This document shows, piece after piece, positions 41,768 through 50,654 of a stretch of 64,000 nucleotides of DNA. Numbering within the stretch: the stretch's first letter is position 1; each line of letters begins with the position of its first letter. This DNA comes from Cyanobacteria bacterium SZAS LIN-3 (GTDB lineage: Bacteria; Cyanobacteriota; Vampirovibrionia; Obscuribacterales; Obscuribacteraceae). Position numbers and translations under genes: made by a program. Location of the stretch: assembly GCA_018266215.1 (NCBI GenBank), contig JAFEAV010000029.1:1-64000 (forward strand). The letters run 5' to 3'. The notes under the pieces were generated by a model. That model ran no database searches, was not told where the DNA came from, and worked only from the letters and a program-made list of their open reading frames with translations.

Positions 41768-43372
41768 GTGACAATAATCATTTCAACTCTGCTGGTCCTG
41801 GCTCTGGCTGCCTTCGGCGTCCGCTTCAAGATTGTGAGGCGGCGCCGTAAGCGCAGTGATCGGCCGGACGAGGCGGTGACGGTGATCCATTCCGGGAAGG
41901 ATGCCAGCTGGCATGCTCCCGTGTTTGAGAGCGCCGTCAGCTCGCCTTTCTTCATCAAGCCCTGGTTGCAGGCCGGCGATGCTCCGCATTTCGCCGCGCC
42001 GGGTCAGGGTGAGTCTCTGGAAGTCGTCTGGCACACGGTCGACGACAGCAAGGCCTTCCATGTCGAAGTCAGCCCCGCCGGCTCGACTTTGCAGGGGCCT
42101 CTGCCGCCGGACACCGAGCGTCCGGTCTTCACGCCGGTCAAGACCGACATCGCCGTCAGCGGTGTTGTGCGCCAGGTGCAGTACCGCGCCAAGCTCACCG
42201 GTCTGACCCCGGGCGAGCAGTTTGACTATGCCGTCTTCGCCGATGGTGTGCCGGTCTTCCGCGCCACCGCCCGTGCCCGCCCACCCCAGGGTGCCGGGTT
42301 CAAGGCTCTGATTTTTGGCGACATGGGCAACGGCTCCAAGTGGCAGAAACTGATTGCGCATCAGATGGCGCAGCAGAACAAGCGCGGAGCCGAGCTGGTG
42401 ATTTCCACCGGCGACGTGGTCTATCAGAACGGTCGCTATTCCGAGTATCTGAGCAAGTTCTTCGCGGTCTACCAGCCGCAGAAGGAAGGGCCGGATCACG
42501 GAGCGACCCTCTTTGACGACACCGTTGTCCTGAGCTGCGGCGGCAACCATGACTTCGGCTGGCTCGATACCGAGACGCTCATCGGCTTCGACGAGTATCC
42601 GGACGTGATGGCCTTTTACCAGCTCTGGTCCCTGCCCCTCAACGGGCCGGACAGCACCACGCTCGGTGCCAATTCCCCGCCGCTGCGCGGCAATCCCAGC
42701 GCCGTGCGCGCGATGCTCGCCGCCGCCGGTGAGCGCTATCCGCGCATGGCCAACTACTCGTACGATTACGGCGCCGCGCACTTCCTGGTGCTTGACGCCA
42801 ACACGTACATGGACTGGACCAACGCCGCGCTGCGTCAGTGGGTGGAGGACGACCTCAAGGCCGTCGCCCCCGGGCAGTGGAAGATCGTGGTTTTCCACCA
42901 GCCGGGATTCACTTCCAACATCAATCACCAGAGCGAGCAGCGCATGCGCTTCCTCGCCGATATCTTCGAGCGCAACGGTGTGGACGTGGTCTTCAACGGT
43001 CACGCTCACCTGTACGATCGCAGCCGTCCGCTCAAGTTTGCCGTTGCCGGAGGCATCAAGCCCGAGGCCATGGACAAGGACGGCTATGTCGCCGGACAGT
43101 TTGTCTACGACACAAAGTTTGACGGTGTGACCAATACCGTGCCCGATGGTGTGCTCTACATCGTCACCGGCGGTGGTGGCGCCAAGCTCGACTCCAGGGA
43201 GCTCGAGGGGCAGCCCTCTCTCTGGCAGCCGTCCACCGCCAAGCTTCTGGGTGACAGGCATTCCTTCACCCTGGCCGACTTCAGCCCGGAAGCTCTGCGT
43301 CTGACGCAGATCGACTACGAGGGCAAGACGGTCGACTCATTTGTAATCACCAGAAAATCGGCCGGCGCCTGA
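41768..43372 (+). CDS. Purple-acid-phosphatase-like metallophosphoesterase
   Basis: Protein of 534 residues; the start is GTG five bases after AGGAGG. An N-terminal membrane helix at 2-20 and a basic stop-transfer (KIVRRRRKR) suggest anchoring. Residues about 65-165 form the fibronectin-like domain typical of purple acid phosphatases (YRAKLTGLTPGEQFDYAVF). The catalytic domain has all metal motifs: IFGDMGNGSKW, STGDVVYQNGRY, CGGNHDFGW, IVVFHQPGF and FNGHAHLYDRS. It should hydrolyse phosphate esters with a bimetal centre, outside the cytoplasm if exported. Ordered between a CNNM-type transporter and a subtilase-like gene. A hairpin overlaps its stop codon. Confidence 0.9.
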   Translation: MTIIISTLLVLALAAFGVRFKIVRRRRKRSDRPDEAVTVIHSGKDASWHAPVFESAVSSPFFIKPWLQAGDAPHFAAPGQGESLEVVWHTVDDSKAFHVEVSPAGSTLQGPLPPDTERPVFTPVKTDIAVSGVVRQVQYRAKLTGLTPGEQFDYAVFADGVPVFRATARARPPQGAGFKALIFGDMGNGSKWQKLIAHQMAQQNKRGAELVISTGDVVYQNGRYSEYLSKFFAVYQPQKEGPDHGATLFDDTVVLSCGGNHDFGWLDTETLIGFDEYPDVMAFYQLWSLPLNGPDSTTLGANSPPLRGNPSAVRAMLAAAGERYPRMANYSYDYGAAHFLVLDANTYMDWTNAALRQWVEDDLKAVAPGQWKIVVFHQPGFTSNINHQSEQRMRFLADIFERNGVDVVFNGHAHLYDRSRPLKFAVAGGIKPEAMDKDGYVAGQFVYDTKFDGVTNTVPDGVLYIVTGGGGAKLDSRELEGQPSLWQPSTAKLLGDRHSFTLADFSPEALRLTQIDYEGKTVDSFVITRKSAGA

Positions 43373-43388
43373 GGACTTTCCTCAGGCG
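43366..43388 (+). other. Hairpin overlapping the phosphatase stop codon
   Basis: CGCCTGAGGA-CTT-TCCTCAGGCG, ten perfect pairs, includes the TGA stop at 43370-43372 and has no T-tract. It lies just before the AAGGAGG of the next gene. Confidence 0.5.
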
Positions 43389-43411
43389 ACCGAGCCACAA
43401 GGAGGTTCTAT

Positions 43412-44533
43412 ATGTCTATGCAAACAAACAAGGGTCTGGTTGCCGTTATCATCCTGGACAGCGGCTTCAGTCCGGAGGTCCTTGCTCGCGTGCGAAACCT
43501 GCTGGCCTACCAGGATCTGAACACCGGTCTTTCGCTTGTCGGTAAGCCTTTTATCCAGGGAGAGGCACGCGGCTTCCTGCACTCCATCGCCCGGGACCCG
43601 CTCAACCACGGGTCCATTATCCTCGAGCGGCTGCTCGATATGGATCCGGATCTGCCACTGGTGCTGGTGCGAGCCTTCGCGCCACAGGGTGGTTTGATTC
43701 GCACGGGATTCGAGCAGGGCGCGGTCGTCGCTGATGGTTGGACCGAGGCCTATCTCTGGGCGCAGAACATCTGCGCTCAGAAGGGTTATATGTCGGTCGC
43801 CAATTTTTCCTTCGGCGGCTTCCATCACACCCTCGACGGCCAGGGCTGGGAAAATTTCCAGCTCTCGCGCGTTGTCGGTCCCGGTAAGCCCGGCCACCTT
43901 CTGGCCGGTGCCGCCGGTCCGGGGGACGGTCGAGCGGTGCATGCCAGTCTGACGGTCGAGCCCGGAAAGGACAAGACCGGTTACCTGCACGCCATTCAGA
44001 GCGGCGACGCTACCTATAATCTGCTCGTCGACCGACTGGTCGATGGGGCCGAGGTCTGCGATTTCGAGATTGAGGCCACGTTCAATGGTCAGCATCTCTT
44101 CCGCTACCACGGTCTGGATCTGCGGCCCAATATCTGGAACAGCAAGCAGCAGTTCACCTTCGACGTCTACCCGCAAGGGTTCGGTGTGGCCGGTGGCGAG
44201 TTGACCCTGGCCATCACCGTCGCCGGAGAACGCGCCGCCCGCTTCGACGTCTTTATCAGTCGCGAGGACGGCAGCTACTTCCGCGATTGTGTTGACAGCG
44301 AGCTCGTTTGTGAGCCGGCGCTCTATGACTCCGTCATCGCCGTCGGCCTGGGGGATGCCGCTTACGGTGTCTGTCGGGTCGGGGGCATCAAGAAGCCGGA
44401 GGTTCTGGTCAGTGGTCATGGGCCGATCAGCTTCCGTACACCGGAGGTGACCTTCGCCCTGGTCAAGATGCTGGCCGAAAACCCCAACCTGGACGTACCT
44501 GCCGCGCGCGCCCAGCTTCTGGCTCAGAGCTGA
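43412..44533 (+). CDS. Divergent subtilisin-like (S8-type) protein
   Basis: Protein of 373 residues with AAGGAGG upstream. Subtilase landmarks occur in correct order but modified: VAVIILDSGF (D16), NHGS (H67), SVANFSFGG in the place of VINMSLGG, GAAGPGDG in the place of AAGNDG, and PISFRTPEV (S340) in the place of GTSFATPHV. Thus Asp, His and Ser are retained while the glycine and threonine around the serine are not, and about 150 residues of beta-sandwich-like sequence separate the oxyanion region from the serine. No signal peptide or propeptide. It may be a cytosolic peptidase or an inactive relative; related families such as PatA-type or phage-type subtilases could be closer. A terminator follows. 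Confidence 0.62.
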   Translation: MSMQTNKGLVAVIILDSGFSPEVLARVRNLLAYQDLNTGLSLVGKPFIQGEARGFLHSIARDPLNHGSIILERLLDMDPDLPLVLVRAFAPQGGLIRTGFEQGAVVADGWTEAYLWAQNICAQKGYMSVANFSFGGFHHTLDGQGWENFQLSRVVGPGKPGHLLAGAAGPGDGRAVHASLTVEPGKDKTGYLHAIQSGDATYNLLVDRLVDGAEVCDFEIEATFNGQHLFRYHGLDLRPNIWNSKQQFTFDVYPQGFGVAGGELTLAITVAGERAARFDVFISREDGSYFRDCVDSELVCEPALYDSVIAVGLGDAAYGVCRVGGIKKPEVLVSGHGPISFRTPEVTFALVKMLAENPNLDVPAARAQLLAQS

Positions 44534-44535
44534 AG

Positions 44536-44591
44536 AGACGGGGACGGTATGGAAGACGAAAATCTTTCATACCGTCCCGCGTCTTTTTTTT
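44536..44591 (+). terminator. Rho-independent terminator
   Basis: AGACG(g)GGACGGTATG and CATACCGTCC(c)GCGTCT arms followed by eight T residues. It closes the run from the CNNM-type gene. Confidence 0.9.
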
Positions 44592-44785
44592 GCCCCTTTT
44601 ATCGGACATTGCCACGCAAACAGGGCGTTTTCGGCCTCATACACAGCCCTTTTTTCTCGCATTGTTTATACTAGATCAAGTAATAGTAACGGAATTACAT
44701 ATATGGTTGTATGTTAAGGAGATTGCTTGAGCTAAATGGGGTATTTAAAGACTTGAGAAGGTGCAATCGGTAGTCAGGGGAAGAG

Positions 44786-46783
44786 ATGCCGCTCGAGCCC
44801 ATTTTTGGCCGAAAACCAGAGCCCGGAGCGCCCAAGGCCCCGCGCCCTGCTAAATGGCCGCGTGTGCCTACGGTCGAGGACCTGGATTTTGGATTTCAAC
44901 GGGCCAAGGACAGCCCGGGCATCCCCGCGGCCATGTCCTGGAAACGCACCGATACGTCCAATTTTGTCATTTCGGTAACCTGGGAAACCCTGACCATGGC
45001 CGGTGAGGCTACCTGGGTGATGCAGGTGGAGGAAATGGGGGATGTGGTTGTCCTCTGGAGCTTCCGCAGCCGTGAAGCGTCCATCATCCACAAAAAAATG
45101 CACGAGGCGATAGCCGCCCTCGATCCGGCCAATATGCCCGAGGACGATGATGAGGGGGCCAAGACGGCTCAGCTCAAACCCGGCACTATAGTCGACCATT
45201 ACGAAATAATCGAGGAAATCGGCTACGGCGGTATGGGTGTCGTCTATCGCGGCCGGGACCTGATGTTTGAACGCCCGGTGGCAATCAAGGTTTTGCACAG
45301 TCGTCTCCTGAGCGACCCGCTCAGCAAACGGCGCTTTGAGCAGGAAGGCCGCGCCACAATCACCCTGGCGCACCCTAATTTGATTTCGGTTTATCACTAC
45401 GGATTTTCCAATCACGGGCTGCCTTTCATCGTCATGGAGTACGTCGACGGCAAGGGGCTTGATCGTAAGCTGGAGCAGGTCAAACATCTAGAACTGGACC
45501 AGTTTGTCGAGATTTTTATCCAGGCCTGCGATGCCCTCGGGCACGCCCACGAGAAAGGCATCATTCACCGTGATTTGAAGCCCAGCAACCTGATGCTTGT
45601 CGATAACGGCTCGCGCTTCCCGCTCGTCAAAATCGTGGACTTCGGCATTTCCAAAATCTTGCCTGGCGGCCGTTTCCCCGGTCAGGATCTGACGTCGGCC
45701 GGTGATGTTGTCGGCAGTCCCCTCTACATGAGTCCTGAGCAGTGCAAGGGCCTTTCCCTGGATGGTCGCTCCGATATTTATTCGCTGGGATGCCTTATGT
45801 ATCAGGCAATCTCAGGCGCTCTGCCCTTCCTGGGTGAGAATGCTCTGCAGACTCTGAGCAAGCATATTTGTGATGTGCCGCCGCCTTTTGCGCAGGTGGT
45901 ACCGAAGCTGAAAATCCCATCGGAAGTGGAAGCCGTTATTTTCAAAACTCTGGAAAAGGAGCCGGACAATCGTTATCCGACCGTTGCCGACCTGCGCAAA
46001 GATCTTGAGACCCTGACCAATCGTCAGGCGCTCAGTATGACGACCACTACTCTGGCTAAGGTTACTTCTACGGCTACCGCCGGTTCAGTGCACATTCTTG
46101 TTGATTCCGATGAGTTGCCGAGATCGACACTGGAAGCCGCTGTGCAAGTACAGAAAATGATCCGCGAAGGGACTTTGACTCTGACCGAAGCGGCCGACGC
46201 TTTGCACAAAGCCCACTTGAACCATGGGGAAATAAACATCAAAACCCGCTCTGGGGCTGAAGCTCCCGGCGGGCCGGTTGTGGATACGCCACTGGAGGCG
46301 GTGCTGGTTGAAGCCGGCCTCATCAGTAATGCCGTCTGGCGTACTCTCTTGCAGCTGCAAGCGCAAATGCGTTCCGGTGCCCTTTCCAAAGAGGAAGCAG
46401 CCCAGGAATTTCGTCGGCGCCATCCTAAAGTACCGAAAAAAGCGGACAATACCGGTCCCGACTGGAGCAAGCCCAAACCCAAGGTGGAAATCAATCCCAC
46501 CGGGCCTGTCGACCTCCTCAAACACGCCGGCATAGTGACCGAGCAGGACATCGAAGGCGCTAAAAAGCTGGACGCCGATCAGGGCAACAAGCTGGAGAAA
46601 TTACTCGTTAAGATGGGCAAAATTGACACCCAGACAGTGCTTGCCAGTTATCAGTGCATGACGCTTTTGACGTCCAAAAAACTGCGCGTGGAGCAGGCTG
46701 TAATAGCGCTCAACTTCTGCCAGCGCTCAAGGGTAAGCTTCTCGGAAGCCGTCAAAGAACTGGGCTGGGAGCTTTCTTCTTAG
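44786..46783 (+). CDS. Ser/Thr protein kinase with novel N-terminal domain and repeat tail
   Basis: Protein of 665 residues with no membrane helix. Residues 1-115 form an unknown soluble domain (PAAMSWKRTDTSNFVISVTW, MQVEEMGDVVVLWSFRSRE). The kinase domain at about 139-405 is intact: GYGGMG loop, VAIK lysine K168, HRDLKPSN (HRD 261-263), DFG 285-287 and SPEQ. After a Thr-rich linker the tail has one half and one full copy of the module that makes up the protein at 37636-38859 (PLEAVLVEAGLIS..., DLLKHAGIVTEQDIEGAKKL...). The gene meets the convergent lipoprotein gene with overlapping stop codons. Cytoplasmic, likely signal transduction; the repeats may bind partners. Confidence 0.9.
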   Translation: MPLEPIFGRKPEPGAPKAPRPAKWPRVPTVEDLDFGFQRAKDSPGIPAAMSWKRTDTSNFVISVTWETLTMAGEATWVMQVEEMGDVVVLWSFRSREASIIHKKMHEAIAALDPANMPEDDDEGAKTAQLKPGTIVDHYEIIEEIGYGGMGVVYRGRDLMFERPVAIKVLHSRLLSDPLSKRRFEQEGRATITLAHPNLISVYHYGFSNHGLPFIVMEYVDGKGLDRKLEQVKHLELDQFVEIFIQACDALGHAHEKGIIHRDLKPSNLMLVDNGSRFPLVKIVDFGISKILPGGRFPGQDLTSAGDVVGSPLYMSPEQCKGLSLDGRSDIYSLGCLMYQAISGALPFLGENALQTLSKHICDVPPPFAQVVPKLKIPSEVEAVIFKTLEKEPDNRYPTVADLRKDLETLTNRQALSMTTTTLAKVTSTATAGSVHILVDSDELPRSTLEAAVQVQKMIREGTLTLTEAADALHKAHLNHGEINIKTRSGAEAPGGPVVDTPLEAVLVEAGLISNAVWRTLLQLQAQMRSGALSKEEAAQEFRRRHPKVPKKADNTGPDWSKPKPKVEINPTGPVDLLKHAGIVTEQDIEGAKKLDADQGNKLEKLLVKMGKIDTQTVLASYQCMTLLTSKKLRVEQAVIALNFCQRSRVSFSEAVKELGWELSS

Positions 46784-47412
46784 CCGCGGCGACGTTGCTT
46801 GATTTTCTTGCCGCTCTTGCCTGTTGCAGCCTGGCTGGAATCTGCTGTGGCAGCCGGTACCGTGAAGCCGCTCAAGTCGGTCAAGCGAGGATAGCCTGAC
46901 ATTTCGCCGTTGAGCAGGACCGTGAGCTCGTACTTGAAAGGTCTGGTGTCAGTGACTTTGCCTTTGAGCTTGGTCACTTCATTGCCGACGACTTCAAATT
47001 TGACCGAGTCTTTTTCTATCGGTGTAAGGGCCTTCACCGAGGTGATTTTGACTGCGTTGGATCGGCCGGCAGCCTGGTTTTCCTGCTCAATGCGCTCGAC
47101 GTCGATAGGCGAATCGGGAATGATTTTTTGCTGCTGCAGTTTGTCGCGCTCGCTGTCGTTAACTTCGTCGCGCATGAAGGTTGTAATTGAGACTTTGAGC
47201 GTTTCGGGATTTTTGTCCAGGATGTGTTCTACGACGGTCGAAGCAAATTTCTCCAACTTTTCGCTGCGCGCTTTTTTCATCGCCTCAGGCGATAGGCCAC
47301 ATGCGCTCAGACCTACGGCGGCAAGGAGGGCCATAACGGTGAGAGTCCGGGACGAGGAAGATTGAGGCTTGCGCTGCCGGGGAGCTGAGCTATTGGACGA
47401 GGACCTGTTCAT
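46780..47412 (-). CDS. Lipoprotein of unknown function
   Basis: Protein of 210 residues. The N-terminus has a polar stretch then a hydrophobic core and lipobox LSACG (MALLAAVGLSACG), cleaved before C38, so it should be lipid-anchored. A start at the Met 26 codons on would leave too short a positively charged region, so I keep the upstream ATG. The mature part is charged and helical, then beta-rich (KITSVKALTPIEKDSVKFEVVGNEV), ending in a Lys/Arg tail (KKIKQRRRG) with a Thr/Ala/Ser linker. No family recognised. Convergent with the kinase gene, sharing stop-codon bases. Confidence 0.75.
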   Translation of the reverse strand: MNRSSSNSSAPRQRKPQSSSSRTLTVMALLAAVGLSACGLSPEAMKKARSEKLEKFASTVVEHILDKNPETLKVSITTFMRDEVNDSERDKLQQQKIIPDSPIDVERIEQENQAAGRSNAVKITSVKALTPIEKDSVKFEVVGNEVTKLKGKVTDTRPFKYELTVLLNGEMSGYPRLTDLSGFTVPAATADSSQAATGKSGKKIKQRRRG

Positions 47413-47524
47413 AGATGTGACTTGGTAACCTTGTTGGAGATCTCATATGGTACAGCCCGAAACCTTCCTGAAGCTGTTAACACCTGAAAAGATCTGTGTT
47501 GCTTTACATAAATTTTGGCTAGAT

Positions 47525-48211
47525 TTAATCCTGTTTGTTCTCCACAATCAGCGCGTATCCCATTCCGTGGACGTTTTTGATCACCGATTCCTGGCCCTCC
47601 GGGTCTAATTTACGTCTCAGTCTCTTGAGGCAGGTTGTGAGCGCATCTGTGCTGGCTTCCGATTCGCTTGGCCAGACTTCACTGAGCAGCTTGCCGGCAG
47701 TGAAATAGCGACCCGGATGACGCATCAAAAATTGCAAAAGGGCAAATTCTTTGGGCACTAGTTTGAGATCGGCGCCGCCTCTCTGCGCCTTGTAGGTCTG
47801 GGTGTCGAGCTCTATGTCGCCCACTTTCAGCACATTGTCCATGACGTTGGCCGGTCGTCGGAGCAGGGCGCGCACCCTTGCGGTCAGCTCTTTGCCGTGA
47901 AAAGGCTTGGTCAAATAATCGTCGGCGCCGCTGTCAAGGCCGCGCATCTTTTCTTCCACGCTGCGCTTACCGGTGAGCATCAGTATCGGTGTTTTGCCTC
48001 CGGCGGCGCGAAATTCGGAGAGAATTTCAATGCCTTCCATGCTGGGCAGCTGCCAGTCGAGAATGACCAGTTCGTAGGCATAAAGTTTGAGGCGACTGAG
48101 GGCGTCTTTGCCGTCATCGACGAGTTCAACTACATGATGCTCATTTGTCAGCCAGCGCCCGATTATTTCGGCCAGCTGGATGTCGTCTTCCACGATCAAA
48201 ATTTTGGACAA
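47525..48211 (-). CDS. OmpR/PhoB-family response regulator
   Basis: DNA-binding response regulator of 228 residues with a TTG start and AAGG eight bases upstream. Receiver: acidic pocket VEDD, phospho-acceptor aspartate in ELVILDWQLPS, TGK and KPF motifs (LTGKRS, LTKPFHG). Effector: winged helix of OmpR type with VPKEFALLQFLMRHPGRYFTAGKLLSEVW and ALTTCLKRLRRKLD. The sensor kinase gene ends three bases upstream, so the two are co-transcribed and presumably cognate. Target genes unknown. Confidence 0.95.
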   Translation of the reverse strand: MSKILIVEDDIQLAEIIGRWLTNEHHVVELVDDGKDALSRLKLYAYELVILDWQLPSMEGIEILSEFRAAGGKTPILMLTGKRSVEEKMRGLDSGADDYLTKPFHGKELTARVRALLRRPANVMDNVLKVGDIELDTQTYKAQRGGADLKLVPKEFALLQFLMRHPGRYFTAGKLLSEVWPSESEASTDALTTCLKRLRRKLDPEGQESVIKNVHGMGYALIVENKQD

Positions 48212-48214
48212 GCG

Positions 48215-50056
48215 CTAAACCTTATTTGCAGCCTGAAAAACGTCCTTGTTGAGAGGCACAGTAAACCAGAAGGTACTGCCCCTACCATCCTGAGATTTTA
48301 CCCCAATATGCCCGTGATGCTGCTCGATTATCGCCTTGCAAATGGACAGGCCCAGGCCGCTTCCCTTCTGTTTGCGTCCGTCCGCGGTTTCGGCCTGTTT
48401 GAAGCGTTCGAAGATTTTGGCCTGCATCGCTTCCGGTACTCCCCGGCCCTGGTCAATGATGGCCAGCCGTACAAAGCCCTTTTCCGCTCCTTCGGTCAGG
48501 ACGGCCACGACCCGCACCTGGCTTGAGGGAGGGGAAAATTTGTAGGCGTTGGAGAGGAGGTTGACAACGACCTGGATCAATTTTTCTTCGTCGAAGTAGC
48601 CTTCCAGTACCGGGTCCACATAAATGCCGACGGTCAATTTGTTTTTCTGGGCGATGGCGCTGACGGCGTCCACCGCTTTTTGCACGACCGGCAGGATTGG
48701 CTGCTGCTCGGGCAAAAGGTCCATCATGCCTGATTCTAACTTGTCCAGATCGAGCAGATTGTTGATCAGGGCCATCAATCTGTTGATGTTGTCTCGCGCG
48801 ATAGTGAGGTTGCGTTGCGTGTCCGGGCTGGCATCGGGCATCATTTCCATGTCCGCTTCGATCATAGAATGCACCATCTGAATGGCCGTCAGCGGCGCCC
48901 GCAGGTCGTGACTGACCATGGCGACAAATTCCTGTTTCAGGCGATCAATCTCTTTGCGCTCTGATATGTCGTGGATGACGCAGCACAGTGTGTGCGTATC
49001 GGCGGAAAAAGCGGCCGACCATTCGGTATCGGATACGGTGCCATCGGCTCGGGTCACCCGCACTTCAAATCTGACCTGATCTCCATTTTTGGATTTGGAT
49101 GCGTCGCGCAATACTTGAAGGGCTGTCTTTTGATCCTGTTTGTCGATCAAGTCGATTGCTCTTTTGCCGAGTAAATCTCCGGGCGTATACCCCCAGATTT
49201 TCTCCACTGCATTGTTCACGTCACCGAAGCGAAGATCCTCATCAATAGAGCATATTATCTCGGCGGCATTGTCGAGGATGGTGCGCTCTCTCTGGCGCAA
49301 GTTGGTCAGGGAATTGTGCAGCTGGTGGAACAGTCTGTCGATTTCAGCCAGCTCATCGTCGCCGCTCAGAGCTTTGTTCGGCGCCTTGCCCACGGCCAGA
49401 AGCTCGGTGTTTTTCATCAGCGCCTGCAGCCGGTCGGAGGTGCCGCGGTTGAAATATATGAGCAGGCCAAAGGCTATTACCAGCGAGCCGATAACCGCTG
49501 CCCACAGGGCGATTTCAATTTCGCGCCCACTTTTGAGCAGCTCGGCATGGCGTTCATTTAAGAGCTGCGCCTGGGACTCGTTTAACTGATCCGTTATCTG
49601 GATCAGCTGGTCCAGGTAGCTCTGTACCCGGGCAAATTCAAAGGCTGCGGCGGCTTTATTGTCGTTGCTGTAGTAAACCTTGGCCATGTTGTAAGTATCA
49701 TCGAGATTTTTGGCCAGCATCATCAGTGTTTTCCACTTCTCTTTTTGCGCCGGATCGTTGAGCGCCAGCTGACTGATCTGGACAAACTCGACTTTCATTT
49801 TTTCCTTCAGCTCATTTACTCTCGCGTCTACGCCCGGGCCCGGCGCCTTGCTGCTCAGCACCAGGAAGGCTACGCGCTGAAGGTGCATGGACATGACCGT
49901 ATTGAGGTGGCTGGTGAGCTCGCGTGAGCGGTTTTCCTGCTTGCGGGCCTCCTCCGCCCGTATAAAAGCCGACGCCAGCGTGCCGACCAGGCCGATTTCA
50001 AAAAGCACCGGCACGGTCACAAGGATGATGGCTTTTTTTGAGAGGCTGAGGGGCAT
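48215..50056 (-). CDS. Membrane sensor histidine kinase (HAMP-PAS)
   Basis: Protein of 613 residues. Two membrane helices (about 9-30 and 186-208) bracket a helical periplasmic sensor region of about 155 residues similar to CHASE3/4HB types. Then a HAMP-like linker, a PAS domain at about 265-375 (AAEIICSIDEDLRFGDVNNAVEKIWGY), the HisKA H-box FVAMVSHDLRAPLTAI and the ATPase domain with N (NLLSNAYKFSPP), G1 (DQGRGVP), F and G2 (GSGLGLSI) boxes. The response-regulator gene follows directly. The stimulus is unknown; the PAS domain could bind a cofactor. Confidence 0.93.
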   Translation of the reverse strand: MPLSLSKKAIILVTVPVLFEIGLVGTLASAFIRAEEARKQENRSRELTSHLNTVMSMHLQRVAFLVLSSKAPGPGVDARVNELKEKMKVEFVQISQLALNDPAQKEKWKTLMMLAKNLDDTYNMAKVYYSNDNKAAAAFEFARVQSYLDQLIQITDQLNESQAQLLNERHAELLKSGREIEIALWAAVIGSLVIAFGLLIYFNRGTSDRLQALMKNTELLAVGKAPNKALSGDDELAEIDRLFHQLHNSLTNLRQRERTILDNAAEIICSIDEDLRFGDVNNAVEKIWGYTPGDLLGKRAIDLIDKQDQKTALQVLRDASKSKNGDQVRFEVRVTRADGTVSDTEWSAAFSADTHTLCCVIHDISERKEIDRLKQEFVAMVSHDLRAPLTAIQMVHSMIEADMEMMPDASPDTQRNLTIARDNINRLMALINNLLDLDKLESGMMDLLPEQQPILPVVQKAVDAVSAIAQKNKLTVGIYVDPVLEGYFDEEKLIQVVVNLLSNAYKFSPPSSQVRVVAVLTEGAEKGFVRLAIIDQGRGVPEAMQAKIFERFKQAETADGRKQKGSGLGLSICKAIIEQHHGHIGVKSQDGRGSTFWFTVPLNKDVFQAANKV

Positions 50057-50178
50057 TTTCGGCTGAGGGGGGAAACCGCTTTATGCTAACAGGATTAAAA
50101 ATATGGGGGTCGATCTCCGCCTAAAATATTCCCGCCGCCGGTTAATCAGAAGCGTGCCAATGACCGGGGGACCAATTT

Positions 50179-50466
50179 ATGACTGTTGACAAAGAGCTAG
50201 TCTGTCGCGATTGCCAAGGAGCGTTCATTTTTTCCGTTGGCGAACAGGACTTTTACAGGGAAAAGGGGCTGATCAACGCGCCCCGCCGTTGCCCTAATTG
50301 TCGGGTTCTGGTCCGGGTCAAGAACAGCGGCAGAAGCCTGGCTGAAACCGCCGAGGTGGCCTGCGCCGAATGCAATGCGCCGACGCGCGTTCCTTTCCAG
50401 CCGAATGGTCATAAACCGGTATTTTGCGCTATTTGCTATAAGACCAAGCAACTTGCTAGCACTTAG
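50179..50466 (+). CDS. Double zinc-ribbon protein
   Basis: Protein of 95 residues with two Cys4 ribbons: CRDCQGAFIFSVGEQDFY...CPNCR (C9, C12, C38, C41) of the probable zinc-ribbon (zf-trcl) type, and CAECNAPTRVPFQPNGHKPVFCAICY of the CxxC-x17-CxxC type. Small proteins of this kind occur in many bacteria, including cyanobacteria and Chloroflexi, and their role is not established; nucleic-acid or protein binding is likely. Divergent from the sensor-kinase gene, with about 120 bases between. Confidence 0.85.
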   Translation: MTVDKELVCRDCQGAFIFSVGEQDFYREKGLINAPRRCPNCRVLVRVKNSGRSLAETAEVACAECNAPTRVPFQPNGHKPVFCAICYKTKQLAST

Positions 50467-50556
50467 TGGTTTCTATTTGTTGGGGCACTGCCAGTGGTAT
50501 CGCTGTGCGCCTCGATTTAGGTTATACTAAAGCATATAAGAGAAAGAGAGAAAAAG

Positions 50557-50618
50557 AAAGAAATCCAGGCGGGTAGCCGAATTCCTGTGAAGGAACGGGC
50601 ATCCGGCTGGATTTCTTT
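50557..50618 (-). terminator. Bidirectional stem-loop terminator
   Basis: AAAGAAATCCAG (50557-50568) and CTGGATTTCTTT (50607-50618) with an inner CCGG stem. On the minus strand it is followed by a pyrimidine-rich TTTCTTTTTCTC, so it should end the methyltransferase transcript; it lies 90 bases after the zinc-ribbon gene on the other strand. Confidence 0.7.
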
Positions 50619-50654
50619 CAGGCAATCACTCAATCGTGAAAGCTAATACTGCAA

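Noticed and set aside
41783..43261. Minus-strand frame of 492 codons opposite the phosphatase gene
   Set aside because: The plus strand encodes all metallophosphoesterase motifs; the reverse has none.
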